DNA of 10,954 nucleotides, from positions 1 to 10,954 of the forward strand of contig DHIR01000241.1 in NCBI GenBank assembly GCA_002403905.1, read 5' to 3'. Positions 1 to 8,752 of the stretch are shown here, one piece after another; the first letter of the stretch is position 1; every line of letters starts with the position of its first letter. The notes below the pieces were generated by a model. It made no database searches and was not told the origin of the DNA. It saw only the letters and a program-made list of their open reading frames with translations. The position numbers and the translations under genes were made by a program. The stretch comes from Mucilaginibacter sp. UBA4741. Lineage in GTDB: Bacteria > Bacteroidota > Bacteroidia > Sphingobacteriales > Sphingobacteriaceae.

Positions 1-433
1 GCCATGGCTCTTGTAATTTACCATCCTCATAAGTTTCTATTTTTCGCAAACCTGCTAAAAAGGCCGAATCAGTAACCAACTCGCAAGCACGGCCATGATC
101 AGGGTGGCGGTCATGGTAAGCGTTAGTTATTATTATTTCAGGCTGATATTTGCGTATAGCTGCAATAACCTTTAATTGATATTCTTTAGTATTTTCAAAA
201 AAGCCATCCGGTATAGCCAGATTCTCTCTTGCAGCCAAGCCCAATATTTTACCGGCCTCGGCAGCTTCCTTATCACGGATCTCGGCAGAGCCGCGCGTAC
301 CTAACTCGCCGCGGGTAAGGTCAACAATACCCACCTTTTTGCCTAATGCAATATGTTTTAATATAGTACCGGCGCAACCCAATTCGGCATCGTCAGGGTG
401 TACAGATAAAACTAATATATCTAATTTAAGCAT
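1..433 (-). CDS. bshB1: BshB1-type N-acetylglucosaminyl-malate deacetylase, 3' end cut by window edge
   Basis: Zinc-dependent PIG-L/LmbE-family deacetylase of the bacillithiol pathway. It removes the acetyl group from GlcNAc-malate to give GlcN-malate in the cytoplasm. Only the first 144 codons are present; the gene runs off the left edge. The start is the ATG at 433-431, giving MLKLDILVLSVHPDDAELG. Metal and catalytic residues are visible: H12, D14 and D15 in HPDDAE, and H110 and H113 in HDRHPDHGRA. These match the known BshB layout, with H12, D15 and H113 as zinc ligands and D14 as the base. The RGELGTRGSAEIR stretch at residues 41-53 is also typical of BshB1. The gene starts 16 nt after the glutathione peroxidase stop, so it is probably the third gene of that operon. 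The BshB1 call is firm for the fragment, although LmbE relatives that act on mycothiol or toxins share the metal motif. Confidence 0.9.
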   Translation of the reverse strand, partial: MLKLDILVLSVHPDDAELGCAGTILKHIALGKKVGIVDLTRGELGTRGSAEIRDKEAAEAGKILGLAARENLAIPDGFFENTKEYQLKVIAAIRKYQPEIIITNAYHDRHPDHGRACELVTDSAFLAGLRKIETYEDGKLQEPW

Positions 434-449
434 ATTTGTTTTGTTGTGA

Positions 450-950
450 TTAGTGAGCGACAGCTAATAACTTATTGATCTTCTTTTTAATTTTTGATGA
501 TGTAGGATTGGTAAAAGGATAGTAAAAATCGGTAACCTCGCCTTCACGATTGATCAAAAATTTATGAAAGTTCCATCTTGGTACAGAACTTAACTTTCCA
601 TTCTGTTTTTTATCAGCAAAGAATTTATATAACGGATTGGCATACGGGCCTCTTACTATTATCTTATCAAATATGGGGAAATTAGCACCATAGTTTTCGC
701 AAAAGGTGGCAATAGCATCACCCTCTAACGGTTCCTGGCCGCCAAAATCATTTGATGGAAAGCTTAGTATCTCAAAATCCTGCTCGCTAAACTCATTCTT
801 TAAAGCAACAAGATCTTTCAGTTGGGGAGTAAAGCTACATTCGGATGCGGTGTTTACAACTAAGAGCACCTTGTTTTTATAATCTGCTAAATTGATGTCC
901 TGCCCTGATATTTTTTGAACATTGAACTGGTAGATGCTGTTAGTACTCAT
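450..950 (-). CDS. Glutathione peroxidase family thiol peroxidase (thioredoxin-type)
   Basis: A 166-residue single-domain thioredoxin-fold peroxidase that reduces H2O2 or organic hydroperoxides, presumably in the cytoplasm because no signal peptide is seen. The catalytic tetrad is intact: C38 in NTASECSFTPQ, Q72 in FGGQEP, and W126 and N127 in RWNFHKFL. C84 in FCENYG sits where yeast Gpx3 has its resolving cysteine, which predicts a 2-Cys, thioredoxin-dependent enzyme rather than one that uses glutathione. The usual FPCN cysteine is replaced by S66. There is no selenocysteine signature. The ATG shares its A with the TAA of the upstream DUF4294 gene (TAATG), so translation is probably coupled. 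bshB1 follows after 16 nt, so bacillithiol synthesis and a thiol peroxidase share an operon. The physiological reductant cannot be told from the sequence. Confidence 0.93.
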   Translation of the reverse strand: MSTNSIYQFNVQKISGQDINLADYKNKVLLVVNTASECSFTPQLKDLVALKNEFSEQDFEILSFPSNDFGGQEPLEGDAIATFCENYGANFPIFDKIIVRGPYANPLYKFFADKKQNGKLSSVPRWNFHKFLINREGEVTDFYYPFTNPTSSKIKKKINKLLAVAH

Positions 951-1567
951 TACTGGCTTTTGTATGAGTCGTAACCATATTCTTGTAATATTGTTTCAAT
1001 ATCGCGTTGTTCATTCCTATCATAAGTTTCTTTTAAGTTATGTCCAACCACCCTTGCTATCGTTTGAAATATCAGGGCACTGCCCCAACCTTTTAACTCT
1101 TTAACCATATTATAAGTAGTCATATCCGTTTCGCGATTAACCAACCTGATGAGTATATCACCCTGCGAAATTGTCAGATCTTCGATCTTCGTTTTAAACA
1201 TTGTTTTTATTTCTTCATTACAAGCTTTAATCAGGGCTTTTTGCTTGTCTATATCGCCGGTTAAAGCCAGGTCGCGTTGTAACTTTCTGTACCGGTCTCC
1301 GGCAAAATGAGCATAAGGTATAACCTTGCTTACATTGTATCTTAATAAATTAAAGGCTCTTCTATCCGCTTCGGTTTTAAATATTCGGCTTGCAATTATG
1401 TTAACATCGGGGACAACTACCCAGGGCACCATTACCCCATCTAAAAGCGTTACATAGGTTTTAATGGTATCATTTTTGCCTGTTATAGGTAATGCAGGGC
1501 GTTGCTCCTGGGCCCTAACTGTACCCATTAAGCAGCAAAACACTATCAAAAGCCCAAATAATTTCAT
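950..1567 (-). CDS. Exported DUF4294 family protein of unknown function
   Basis: A 205-residue protein with a clear Sec signal peptide. MKLFGLLIVFCCLMGTVRAQ has a short basic start, a hydrophobic core and a likely cut after VRA (A19|Q20), with no lipobox. The mature part resembles the Bacteroidetes DUF4294 family. It has a conserved LLDGVMVPWVVVPDV segment (residues 41-55), the run TEADRRAFNLLRYNVSKV (66-83), and a helical, charged C-terminal half ending in the EYGY(D) motif (196-200). The family is widespread in the phylum but I know of no assigned activity, and no catalytic motif is obvious. It is the first gene of the operon, is divergent from rel, and its stop overlaps the start of the peroxidase gene by one base. 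The location is probably periplasmic. The family call comes from recognised sequence style. Confidence 0.85.
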   Translation of the reverse strand: MKLFGLLIVFCCLMGTVRAQEQRPALPITGKNDTIKTYVTLLDGVMVPWVVVPDVNIIASRIFKTEADRRAFNLLRYNVSKVIPYAHFAGDRYRKLQRDLALTGDIDKQKALIKACNEEIKTMFKTKIEDLTISQGDILIRLVNRETDMTTYNMVKELKGWGSALIFQTIARVVGHNLKETYDRNEQRDIETILQEYGYDSYKSQ

Positions 1568-1576
1568 AAATTTACC

Positions 1577-1595
1577 TAATGCAAAATTAATGCAA
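1577..1595 (-). repeat. Direct repeat TTGCATTA x2, 11-bp period, over the -7 element
   Basis: On the minus strand TTGCATTA occurs at 1595-1588 and again at 1584-1577, one helical turn apart. The two copies flank and overlap TAATTTTG. A partial third copy (TTGCA) lies at 1625-1621. The position would suit a regulator binding site, but no regulator is identified. Confidence 0.4.
1582..1589 (-). promoter_or_regulatory. Candidate -7 element for the DUF4294-gpx-bshB1 operon
   Basis: The minus strand reads TAATTTTG, an exact match to the Bacteroidetes -7 consensus TAnnTTTG, 14 nt before the ATG at 1567. No TTG is found at the expected distance for a -33 element, so the call rests on the -7 match alone. 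The implied leader is only a few nucleotides long. Confidence 0.35.
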
Positions 1596-1673
1596 TTTTT
1601 TTTGGTATTTTATAATAACCTGCAATTTTAATGTTTATTGCGTGTTAATGATAAATACTGATACTGCCTTATT

Positions 1674-3893
1674 ATGAAAGAATTAGTGATCGATCTGGAA
1701 GTTGAGAAGACGGAGATATTAAAAAGGTATCGGGCTTTGTTGCGTGCAAGTAAATCTACACTGCAAAAGGGCGACAAGCGCATGATCCGTAAGGCATTTG
1801 ATATGGCTTTAGAGAGCCATAAAGATATGCGCCGTAAATCCGGCGAACCCTATATATATCACCCCATAGCCGTTGCACAAATAGCTGCGGAAGAGATTGG
1901 GTTGGGCACCACCTCCATAGTATGTGCATTATTGCATGATGTTGTTGAAGATACCGATGTTACGCTGGACGATATTGAACAGGAGTTTGGTAAAAAAGTA
2001 GCCAAGATCATTGATGGGTTGACCAAAATATCAGGCGTTTTTGATACCAATAGTTCATTGCAGGCCGAGAATTTCAGGAAAATGCTGCTTACCCTGGCTG
2101 ATGATGTTAGGGTGATATTAATAAAACTGGCCGACCGCCTGCACAATATGCGGACAATGGAGTTTATGCCGCGCGATAAGCAGCTTAAACTATCATCAGA
2201 AACGGTTTACTTATATGCCCCCCTTGCGCACCGTTTGGGTTTATATGCTATAAAGTCAGAGCTGGAAGATCTTTCTATGAAATACATGGAGAGAGAAACT
2301 TACCAGTTCATCAAAAATAAACTTAACGAGAAAAAAGCCGAGCGCGAGAAATTTATTCGTGATTTTATTGAACCGGTAAAAAAAGTATTAAATGGCCAGG
2401 GGCTGGATGCCGATCTGTTTGGGCGGCCAAAATCTATCCACTCTATCTGGAACAAGATGAAGAAAAAGTCTATTCCGTTTGAGGAAGTTTATGATCTTTT
2501 TGCCATACGGGTTATATTGGATAGCACGCCCGAAAATGAAAAAGCAGATTGCTGGAAAGCATATTCTATAGTAACTGATCTTTATCGCCCAAACCCGGAT
2601 AGGCTGCGTGATTGGATATCGTCGCCCAAGGCAAATGGTTACGAATCATTACACACAACTGTAATGGGGCCACGCGGGCAATGGGTTGAGGTGCAGATAC
2701 GCACCAAACGTATGAATGAAATTGCCGAGAAAGGTTTCGCGGCGCACTGGAAATACAAAGAATCATCGACAGATAGCGGATTAGATCAATGGGTACAAAA
2801 AGTTAGGGATATGTTAAAGAACCCCGACTCGAACGCGCTCGAGTTCCTGGATGATTTCAAGATGAACTTATTCTCTGACGAGATATTTATATTCACACCG
2901 AAAGGCGCGCTGATACAGTTGCCATTAAATGCTACCGCGCTTGATTTTGCTTTCGAGATACACACCGATGTAGGCGCAAGTTGTATCGGCGCTAAGGTTA
3001 ATCATAAACTGGTACCGTTAAGCTACAAACTGCAAAATGGCGATCAGGTAGAAGTTATCACGTCAAGCAAACAGGCCCCTAAAGAAGATTGGCTAAATTT
3101 TGTCGTAACTGCCAAAGCCAAAGCCAAAATAAAATCGGCATTAAAAGAGGAGAAACGTAAGGTTGCCGAGGATGGCAAAGAGATACTGGAACGTAAGCTA
3201 AAATCACTAAAGATCACTTATAACTCAGAGAATATCCATAAACTGAGCTACTATTTTAAACTGGCATCAACGCAGGACCTGTTCTTCAATATAGCTAAGG
3301 GACTTATTGACATGAAGGACCTGAAGGATTACCAGCAATCTGAAAAAGTTGTTGAGAATAAACCTCAGGACAGAATAGAGAACGAGCAGCTACAAGGCCT
3401 GTTACGCAACATTAAAGCTAAAGACAGCGACATGCTGTTAATTGGTGAGGATATGCAAAAAATTGACTACAAGCTGGCCAATTGCTGTAATCCGATACCC
3501 GGCGATGATGTATTTGGTTTTGTTACCGTTAGCGATGGTATAAAAATACACCGCACCAATTGCCCTAACGCGGCTAAGTTAATGGCCAACTATGGTTATC
3601 GTATTGTTAAGGCCCGCTGGACCAATCAGCAGGAACTGGCATTTTTAACCGGCCTGCGCATTACCGGTATTGACGATGTAGGTTTAATTAACAAGTTAAC
3701 TACTGTAATATCAAACGATTTTAAAGTAAACATGCGCTCTATTACGGTTGATAGCGATAACGGCATTTTTGAAGGATCAATAATGGTATATGTAAACGAT
3801 ACTCAACATTTAGATAACCTGATAAAAAGGCTAAAAACGGTTAATGGCGTTACTGCTGTAACCCGGTTTGATGCTGTTGAAAAAGCATCGTGA
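1674..3893 (+). CDS. rel: Bifunctional (p)ppGpp synthetase/hydrolase (RelA/SpoT family, long Rel)
   Basis: A 739-residue stringent-response enzyme that makes (p)ppGpp from ATP and GTP/GDP and hydrolyses it to pyrophosphate plus GDP/GTP. The domain order is complete. The HD hydrolase spans about residues 35-190, with metal-site residues H63, H88, D89, E92, D93, D154 and N158. The synthetase spans about 235-360, with R251, K253, D274, the NGYESLH loop (321-327) and E339/Q341 in VEVQIRT. Then come TGS (about 402-465), a helical region, a zinc-finger-like part with C604, C605, H626 and C630, and a C-terminal ACT domain (about 655-735). Both active sites look intact, so this should be bifunctional, as is usual where one long Rel serves the cell. 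It stands alone, divergent from the DUF4294 operon, and is followed by a repeat-rich gap before the Fur-family gene. Length is normal for the family. Confidence 0.97.
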   Translation: MKELVIDLEVEKTEILKRYRALLRASKSTLQKGDKRMIRKAFDMALESHKDMRRKSGEPYIYHPIAVAQIAAEEIGLGTTSIVCALLHDVVEDTDVTLDDIEQEFGKKVAKIIDGLTKISGVFDTNSSLQAENFRKMLLTLADDVRVILIKLADRLHNMRTMEFMPRDKQLKLSSETVYLYAPLAHRLGLYAIKSELEDLSMKYMERETYQFIKNKLNEKKAEREKFIRDFIEPVKKVLNGQGLDADLFGRPKSIHSIWNKMKKKSIPFEEVYDLFAIRVILDSTPENEKADCWKAYSIVTDLYRPNPDRLRDWISSPKANGYESLHTTVMGPRGQWVEVQIRTKRMNEIAEKGFAAHWKYKESSTDSGLDQWVQKVRDMLKNPDSNALEFLDDFKMNLFSDEIFIFTPKGALIQLPLNATALDFAFEIHTDVGASCIGAKVNHKLVPLSYKLQNGDQVEVITSSKQAPKEDWLNFVVTAKAKAKIKSALKEEKRKVAEDGKEILERKLKSLKITYNSENIHKLSYYFKLASTQDLFFNIAKGLIDMKDLKDYQQSEKVVENKPQDRIENEQLQGLLRNIKAKDSDMLLIGEDMQKIDYKLANCCNPIPGDDVFGFVTVSDGIKIHRTNCPNAAKLMANYGYRIVKARWTNQQELAFLTGLRITGIDDVGLINKLTTVISNDFKVNMRSITVDSDNGIFEGSIMVYVNDTQHLDNLIKRLKTVNGVTAVTRFDAVEKAS

Positions 3894-3901
3894 TAGATAG
3901 A

Positions 3902-4011
3902 ATCAAGAAGTAAGAGTTAAGAACCAAGAGCAAATTTTAATAACATCAAGGTATAATATTAGATAATTGAAGAACCATTGTCTTGTTTCTTGGCTCTTGA
4001 TTCTTGCCTCT
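3902..4011. repeat. Inverted pair of 7-bp repeat arrays (NNYAAGA x4 / TCTTGNN x4)
   Basis: The left array has four exact 7-bp steps: ATCAAGA, AGTAAGA, GTTAAGA and ACCAAGA (3902-3929). The right array has four steps on the opposite strand: TCTTGTT, TCTTGGC, TCTTGAT and TCTTGCC (3981-4008). The two are separated by about 51 AT-rich bases. When the arms are paired, the 14 bases at 3916-3929 match 3981-3994 with one mismatch, counting G-U pairs. A long imperfect stem is therefore possible in RNA or single-stranded DNA. The element fills nearly the whole 150-bp gap between rel and the Fur-family gene. It looks like a dispersed intergenic repeat, which I infer from its structure because only one copy lies in this window. 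Confidence 0.75.
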
Positions 4012-4026
4012 AATATGCTACCTTTG
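3997..4026 (+). promoter_or_regulatory. Promoter of the fur-like/DUF6922/AbiEii/purA operon
   Basis: TTG at 3997-3999, a 19-nt spacer and TACCTTTG at 4019-4026 match the Bacteroidetes primary sigma consensus (TTG, about 19-20 nt, TAnnTTTG) in full. The ATG at 4044 follows 17 nt after the -7 box, so a leader of about 10 nt is expected. The -33 TTG lies inside a TCTTGAT unit of the 7-bp repeat array. Confidence 0.7.
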
Positions 4027-4043
4027 AACATTAATAAACAACT

Positions 4044-4511
4044 ATGCCCCAACAGGAAACTATAGTAATGGTTAAAAAAATTTTCGAGGCTTACCTTGAA
4101 AATAAAAGCCTGCGTAAAACCCCCGAACGCTTTGCCATACTAGAAGAGATCTACTCGCGCAGCGACCATTTTGATGTGGAATCATTATATATACACATGA
4201 AAAATAAAAAATACAGGGTTAGTCGTGCTACGGTTTATAACACGCTGGAGTTACTGGTATCATGCGATTTGGTTACCAAGCACCAGTTTGGTAAAAACAT
4301 GGCTCAGTTCGAAAAATCATACGGCTACAAACAGCACGACCATATTATTTGCCTGGATTGCGGCAAGGTGGTTGAGTTTTGCGACCCACGCATACAACAG
4401 ATACAAAGCATGATGGGCGGCCTGCTAAAATTCGAGATAAAGCACCACTCTTTAAATCTTTATGGTAATTGTGAAAAACTTAAAGCAGGCTTTTGCGATA
4501 GAAAAGTATAA
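4044..4511 (+). CDS. Fur family metal-dependent transcriptional regulator
   Basis: A 155-residue DNA-binding repressor. An N-terminal winged helix (about 10-90) carries the recognition helix [14 protein letters not shown] (58-71). The C-terminal dimer and metal domain follows. The sensing-site residues match E. coli Fur: H42 (H33), E90 (E81), H98 and H100 in [11 protein letters not shown]. Glu90 rather than Asp makes it more Fur-like than PerR-like, though the metal specificity is not proven. A structural zinc site is suggested by C103 and C106 (CLDC) plus C143 and C151; the last two are eight positions apart, wider than in many Fur proteins. It is the first gene of an operon, and the next start codon comes 3 nt after its stop. 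No convincing Fur box was found at the promoter, so autoregulation is only a guess. Confidence 0.92.
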   Translation: MPQQETIVMVKKIFEAYLENKSLRKTPERFAILEEIYSRSDHFDVESLYIHMKNKKYRVSRATVYNTLELLVSCDLVTKHQFGKNMAQFEKSYGYKQHDHIICLDCGKVVEFCDPRIQQIQSMMGGLLKFEIKHHSLNLYGNCEKLKAGFCDRKV

Positions 4512-4762
4512 CTAATGGACAAACCGATTTTAAGCAAACAAGCATTTTGGGATGTTGATATGGATAAGATCGACTATAACAAGAATGCTGTACATGTTGT
4601 TGAAAAGGTTATAGAAAGAGGAAAAGCAGATGACTTTAACAACCTCCTAAAGTTTTACGGCTTTGATAAAGTAAAAGAATTGGCTTTACAAGCGCTATGG
4701 TTATCTGATATCAGCATAAATTTTTGCTGTACATTATTTAAAGTTAAACCAACCGATTTTAA

Positions 4763-6672
<1,910 letters not shown>

Positions 6673-6691
6673 ACCTACTAAAACAAATATT

Positions 6692-6724
6692 AAAAAGGCT
6701 CCGTTATGCAGGGCCTTTTGTTTT
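6692..6724 (+). terminator. Rho-independent terminator after purA
   Basis: AAAAGGCTC (6693-6701) pairs with GGGCCTTTT (6711-6719) in a 9-bp stem with one G-U pair and a 9-nt loop. The run TTTTGTTTT follows. It begins 20 nt after the purA stop and ends next to the pabB promoter motif. Confidence 0.85.
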
Positions 6725-6731
6725 AACTTTG
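6724..6731 (+). promoter_or_regulatory. Candidate -7 element for pabB
   Basis: TAACTTTG matches TAnnTTTG exactly but ends only one base before the ATG at 6733. Transcription would then begin at or just inside the annotated start. No proper -33 TTG lies 19-20 nt upstream, where the terminator stem sits. It is either a promoter giving a leaderless message or a chance match. Confidence 0.35.
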
Positions 6732-6732
6732 T

Positions 6733-8004
6733 ATGGTGATTAAACAGGTAACCGATCTCCATTTATTTAAGCAAAAAGCGCTGCAATGGGCAGCAACATT
6801 TGATTCTGCTTGTTACCTTGACTCCAATAATTTTAATGACCCATATTCTAAATTCGATACCTTAATTGCAGCAGGTGTTAAGAGTAGCGTGACCGAAAAC
6901 ACCGGATCGGCTTTTGATGAACTGGTCAGGTTTCGCATGGATAACCCGGGTTGGCTAACGGGTTTTCTTAGCTATGACCTGAAGAATGAGATAGAGCGTT
7001 TATCATCTGCAAATCCTGATCATCTTAACTTTCCAGACCTTTATTTCTTTGCCCCGCAGCATTTAATATTAATTAATGGCAATAAGGTAGAGGTTATCTC
7101 TGATGATGCTGATGGCATTTTTAAAACGATTGAACAGCAGTCAACCCCTGCTTATAACGCTAACGCGATCAACCTGCAATCTAGGTTTAGCAAAGAGGAT
7201 TATATAACTACAGTTAACAAAATAAAGGACCACATAACCCGTGGTGATATCTATGTAACCAACTTTTGCCAGGAGTTTTTTGCTGACAACTCGGAGATTA
7301 ACCCGGTAGCTACCTTTTTGCAGCTTAACCGCGTATCGCCTACACCGTTTGGCACATTTTATAAATGGAAAGATAACTATATCCTATGCGCATCACCCGA
7401 ACGATTTTTGGCTAAGCGTGATAACAAACTTATATCGCAACCAATAAAAGGCACTGCTAAGCGCGGCAATACGGAGCAGGAAGACGAGGCTATTAAACAA
7501 CAACTACGCAACCATACCAAAGAGTTACAGGAAAATGTAATGATCGTCGACCTGGTACGTAACGATCTAACCCATTCGGCCAAACAAGGCACTGTTAAAA
7601 CCGAAGAGCTATTTGGCATTTATACCTTTAACCAGGTACATCAAATGATATCGACTGTTGTATGCGAGTTGCAGGACGGTATTTCGCCTGTAGAAGCTAT
7701 ACGCAACACTTTCCCTATGGGCAGCATGACCGGCGCACCCAAGATAAGTGCAATGCGCCTGATGGAGCTATACGAGCGCAGCAGGCGAGGCATATACTCG
7801 GGCGCTATAGGCTACTTTAGTCCCGATAATGATTTTGATTTTAATGTGGTGATAAGAACCTTGCTGTATAACTCGGTTGAAAGGTATTTATCATTTCACG
7901 TAGGCAGCGCCATAACCTATTATGCCGATGCGGAACAGGAATATGATGAGTGTTTACTTAAAGCAAAAGCTATATTAGAGGTTTTGGGGCAGTCGTTATC
8001 CTAA
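6733..8004 (+). CDS. pabB: Aminodeoxychorismate synthase component I
   Basis: A 423-residue chorismate-binding enzyme. With a PabA glutaminase it converts chorismate and ammonia to 4-amino-4-deoxychorismate for p-aminobenzoate and folate. The motif PIKGTAKRG carries K239; PIKGT with lysine marks aminodeoxychorismate synthases, whereas anthranilate synthases have PIAGT. Further family motifs are DLVRNDL (273-279), FPMGSMTGAPK (327-337), a GSAITYYAD segment (391-399) and EYDECLLKAKA (403-413). The N-terminal half is short compared with E. coli PabB. No pabA or pabC lies in the window, so the glutaminase must come from elsewhere. The start is the only in-frame ATG near the family N-terminus. The gene overlaps the 3' end of plsY by 9 bp on the opposite strand. 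Confidence 0.92.
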   Translation: MVIKQVTDLHLFKQKALQWAATFDSACYLDSNNFNDPYSKFDTLIAAGVKSSVTENTGSAFDELVRFRMDNPGWLTGFLSYDLKNEIERLSSANPDHLNFPDLYFFAPQHLILINGNKVEVISDDADGIFKTIEQQSTPAYNANAINLQSRFSKEDYITTVNKIKDHITRGDIYVTNFCQEFFADNSEINPVATFLQLNRVSPTPFGTFYKWKDNYILCASPERFLAKRDNKLISQPIKGTAKRGNTEQEDEAIKQQLRNHTKELQENVMIVDLVRNDLTHSAKQGTVKTEELFGIYTFNQVHQMISTVVCELQDGISPVEAIRNTFPMGSMTGAPKISAMRLMELYERSRRGIYSGAIGYFSPDNDFDFNVVIRTLLYNSVERYLSFHVGSAITYYADAEQEYDECLLKAKAILEVLGQSLS

Positions 8005-8658
8005 ATTGGCCTGGTCAGTTTTTTTCCTCTTGAACAGATTGACCTTAGATTCGGTACCCTTTAGCAAACGTTCAATATTTTTTTGGTGAGTAACTAATAT
8101 CAACAGACACATGCACATACCATAAATTACTACCGAGCGGTTGCTGGGAAAAACAAACGCAACCCCTAAAAGGTAAGTAAATCCGGCCAGGATAGAACCT
8201 AGTGATACATATCTAAACACTAATAAAACTATAATAAATACTATAACACAAAGCAATGCCGCATGAAAGTGGATAGCCAGTATCATCCCGAATAAGGTGG
8301 CTATACCCTTACCACCCCTAAAGCCCGCAAAGACAGGAAACAGGTGGCCCATTACTGCAGCAATACCAAGCGCCAGTTCGTAATTAGTATAAGGGATAGA
8401 GTTTACCCCCCCGGTTGTAGTAACCCCAATAAAAAAAGCAAGATTAGTGGCTGTAAACCCTTTTAAAATATCAAGCAACATTACGGGTATACCGGCTTTT
8501 TTGCCCAGTACCCTAAAGGTATTGGTTGCACCTGCATTACCGCTGCCATACTCTCTTACATCTACCCCGTAAAACGCCATTCCTATCCAAACCGCAGTAG
8601 GGATAGAACCACACAAATAAGCAAGTATAAGCGCTGAAATTGAATAAGGGGTGATCAT
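7996..8658 (-). CDS. plsY: Glycerol-3-phosphate acyltransferase PlsY
   Basis: A 220-residue integral membrane enzyme that transfers an acyl group from acyl-phosphate to glycerol-3-phosphate, giving lysophosphatidic acid for phospholipid synthesis. About five hydrophobic segments are visible. Conserved motifs lie in the loops: CGSIPTAVWIG (16-26), YGSGNAGATNTFR (37-49), HLFPVFAGFRGGKGIAT (105-121), FRYVSLGSI (148-156) and HQKNIERLLKGTESK (181-195). The basic tail VNLFKRKKTDQANLG is slightly longer than usual. The ATG is at 8658-8656. It ends inside the last codons of convergent pabB, with a 9-bp overlap. It lies 94 nt downstream of nadC on the same strand and has a possible promoter of its own. 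Confidence 0.95.
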   Translation of the reverse strand: MITPYSISALILAYLCGSIPTAVWIGMAFYGVDVREYGSGNAGATNTFRVLGKKAGIPVMLLDILKGFTATNLAFFIGVTTTGGVNSIPYTNYELALGIAAVMGHLFPVFAGFRGGKGIATLFGMILAIHFHAALLCVIVFIIVLLVFRYVSLGSILAGFTYLLGVAFVFPSNRSVVIYGMCMCLLILVTHQKNIERLLKGTESKVNLFKRKKTDQANLG

Positions 8659-8665
8659 ATCAACG

Positions 8666-8696
8666 CAATATTATAAATTGAAAACTGTACTAACAA
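8666..8696 (-). promoter_or_regulatory. Candidate plsY promoter
   Basis: On the minus strand TTG (8696-8694), a 20-nt spacer and TAATATTG (8673-8666) match the -33/-7 layout with one mismatch in the -7 box. The ATG follows 7 nt later, implying a very short or absent leader. The rest of the 8659-8752 gap is AT-rich with no other clear signal. Confidence 0.4.
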
Positions 8697-8752
8697 GTTT
8701 AATCATATTTAAATGCAATTGGCAATTTCCTATAAAATTAATACAATGTAAA

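Noticed and set aside
1859..2146. 95-codon antisense frame inside rel
   Set aside because: It lies wholly opposite the conserved hydrolase domain and has a Ser-rich composition typical of antisense shadows.
3954..3961. Palindrome TAATATTA as a Fur or PerR operator
   Set aside because: It is only 8 bp, lies well upstream of the -33 box in the loop between repeat arms, and does not match the 7-1-7 Fur or PerR box.
8711..8735. Weak hairpin downstream of nadC as a terminator
   Set aside because: The stem has about six AT-rich pairs with a bulge and no T-run follows on the minus strand.
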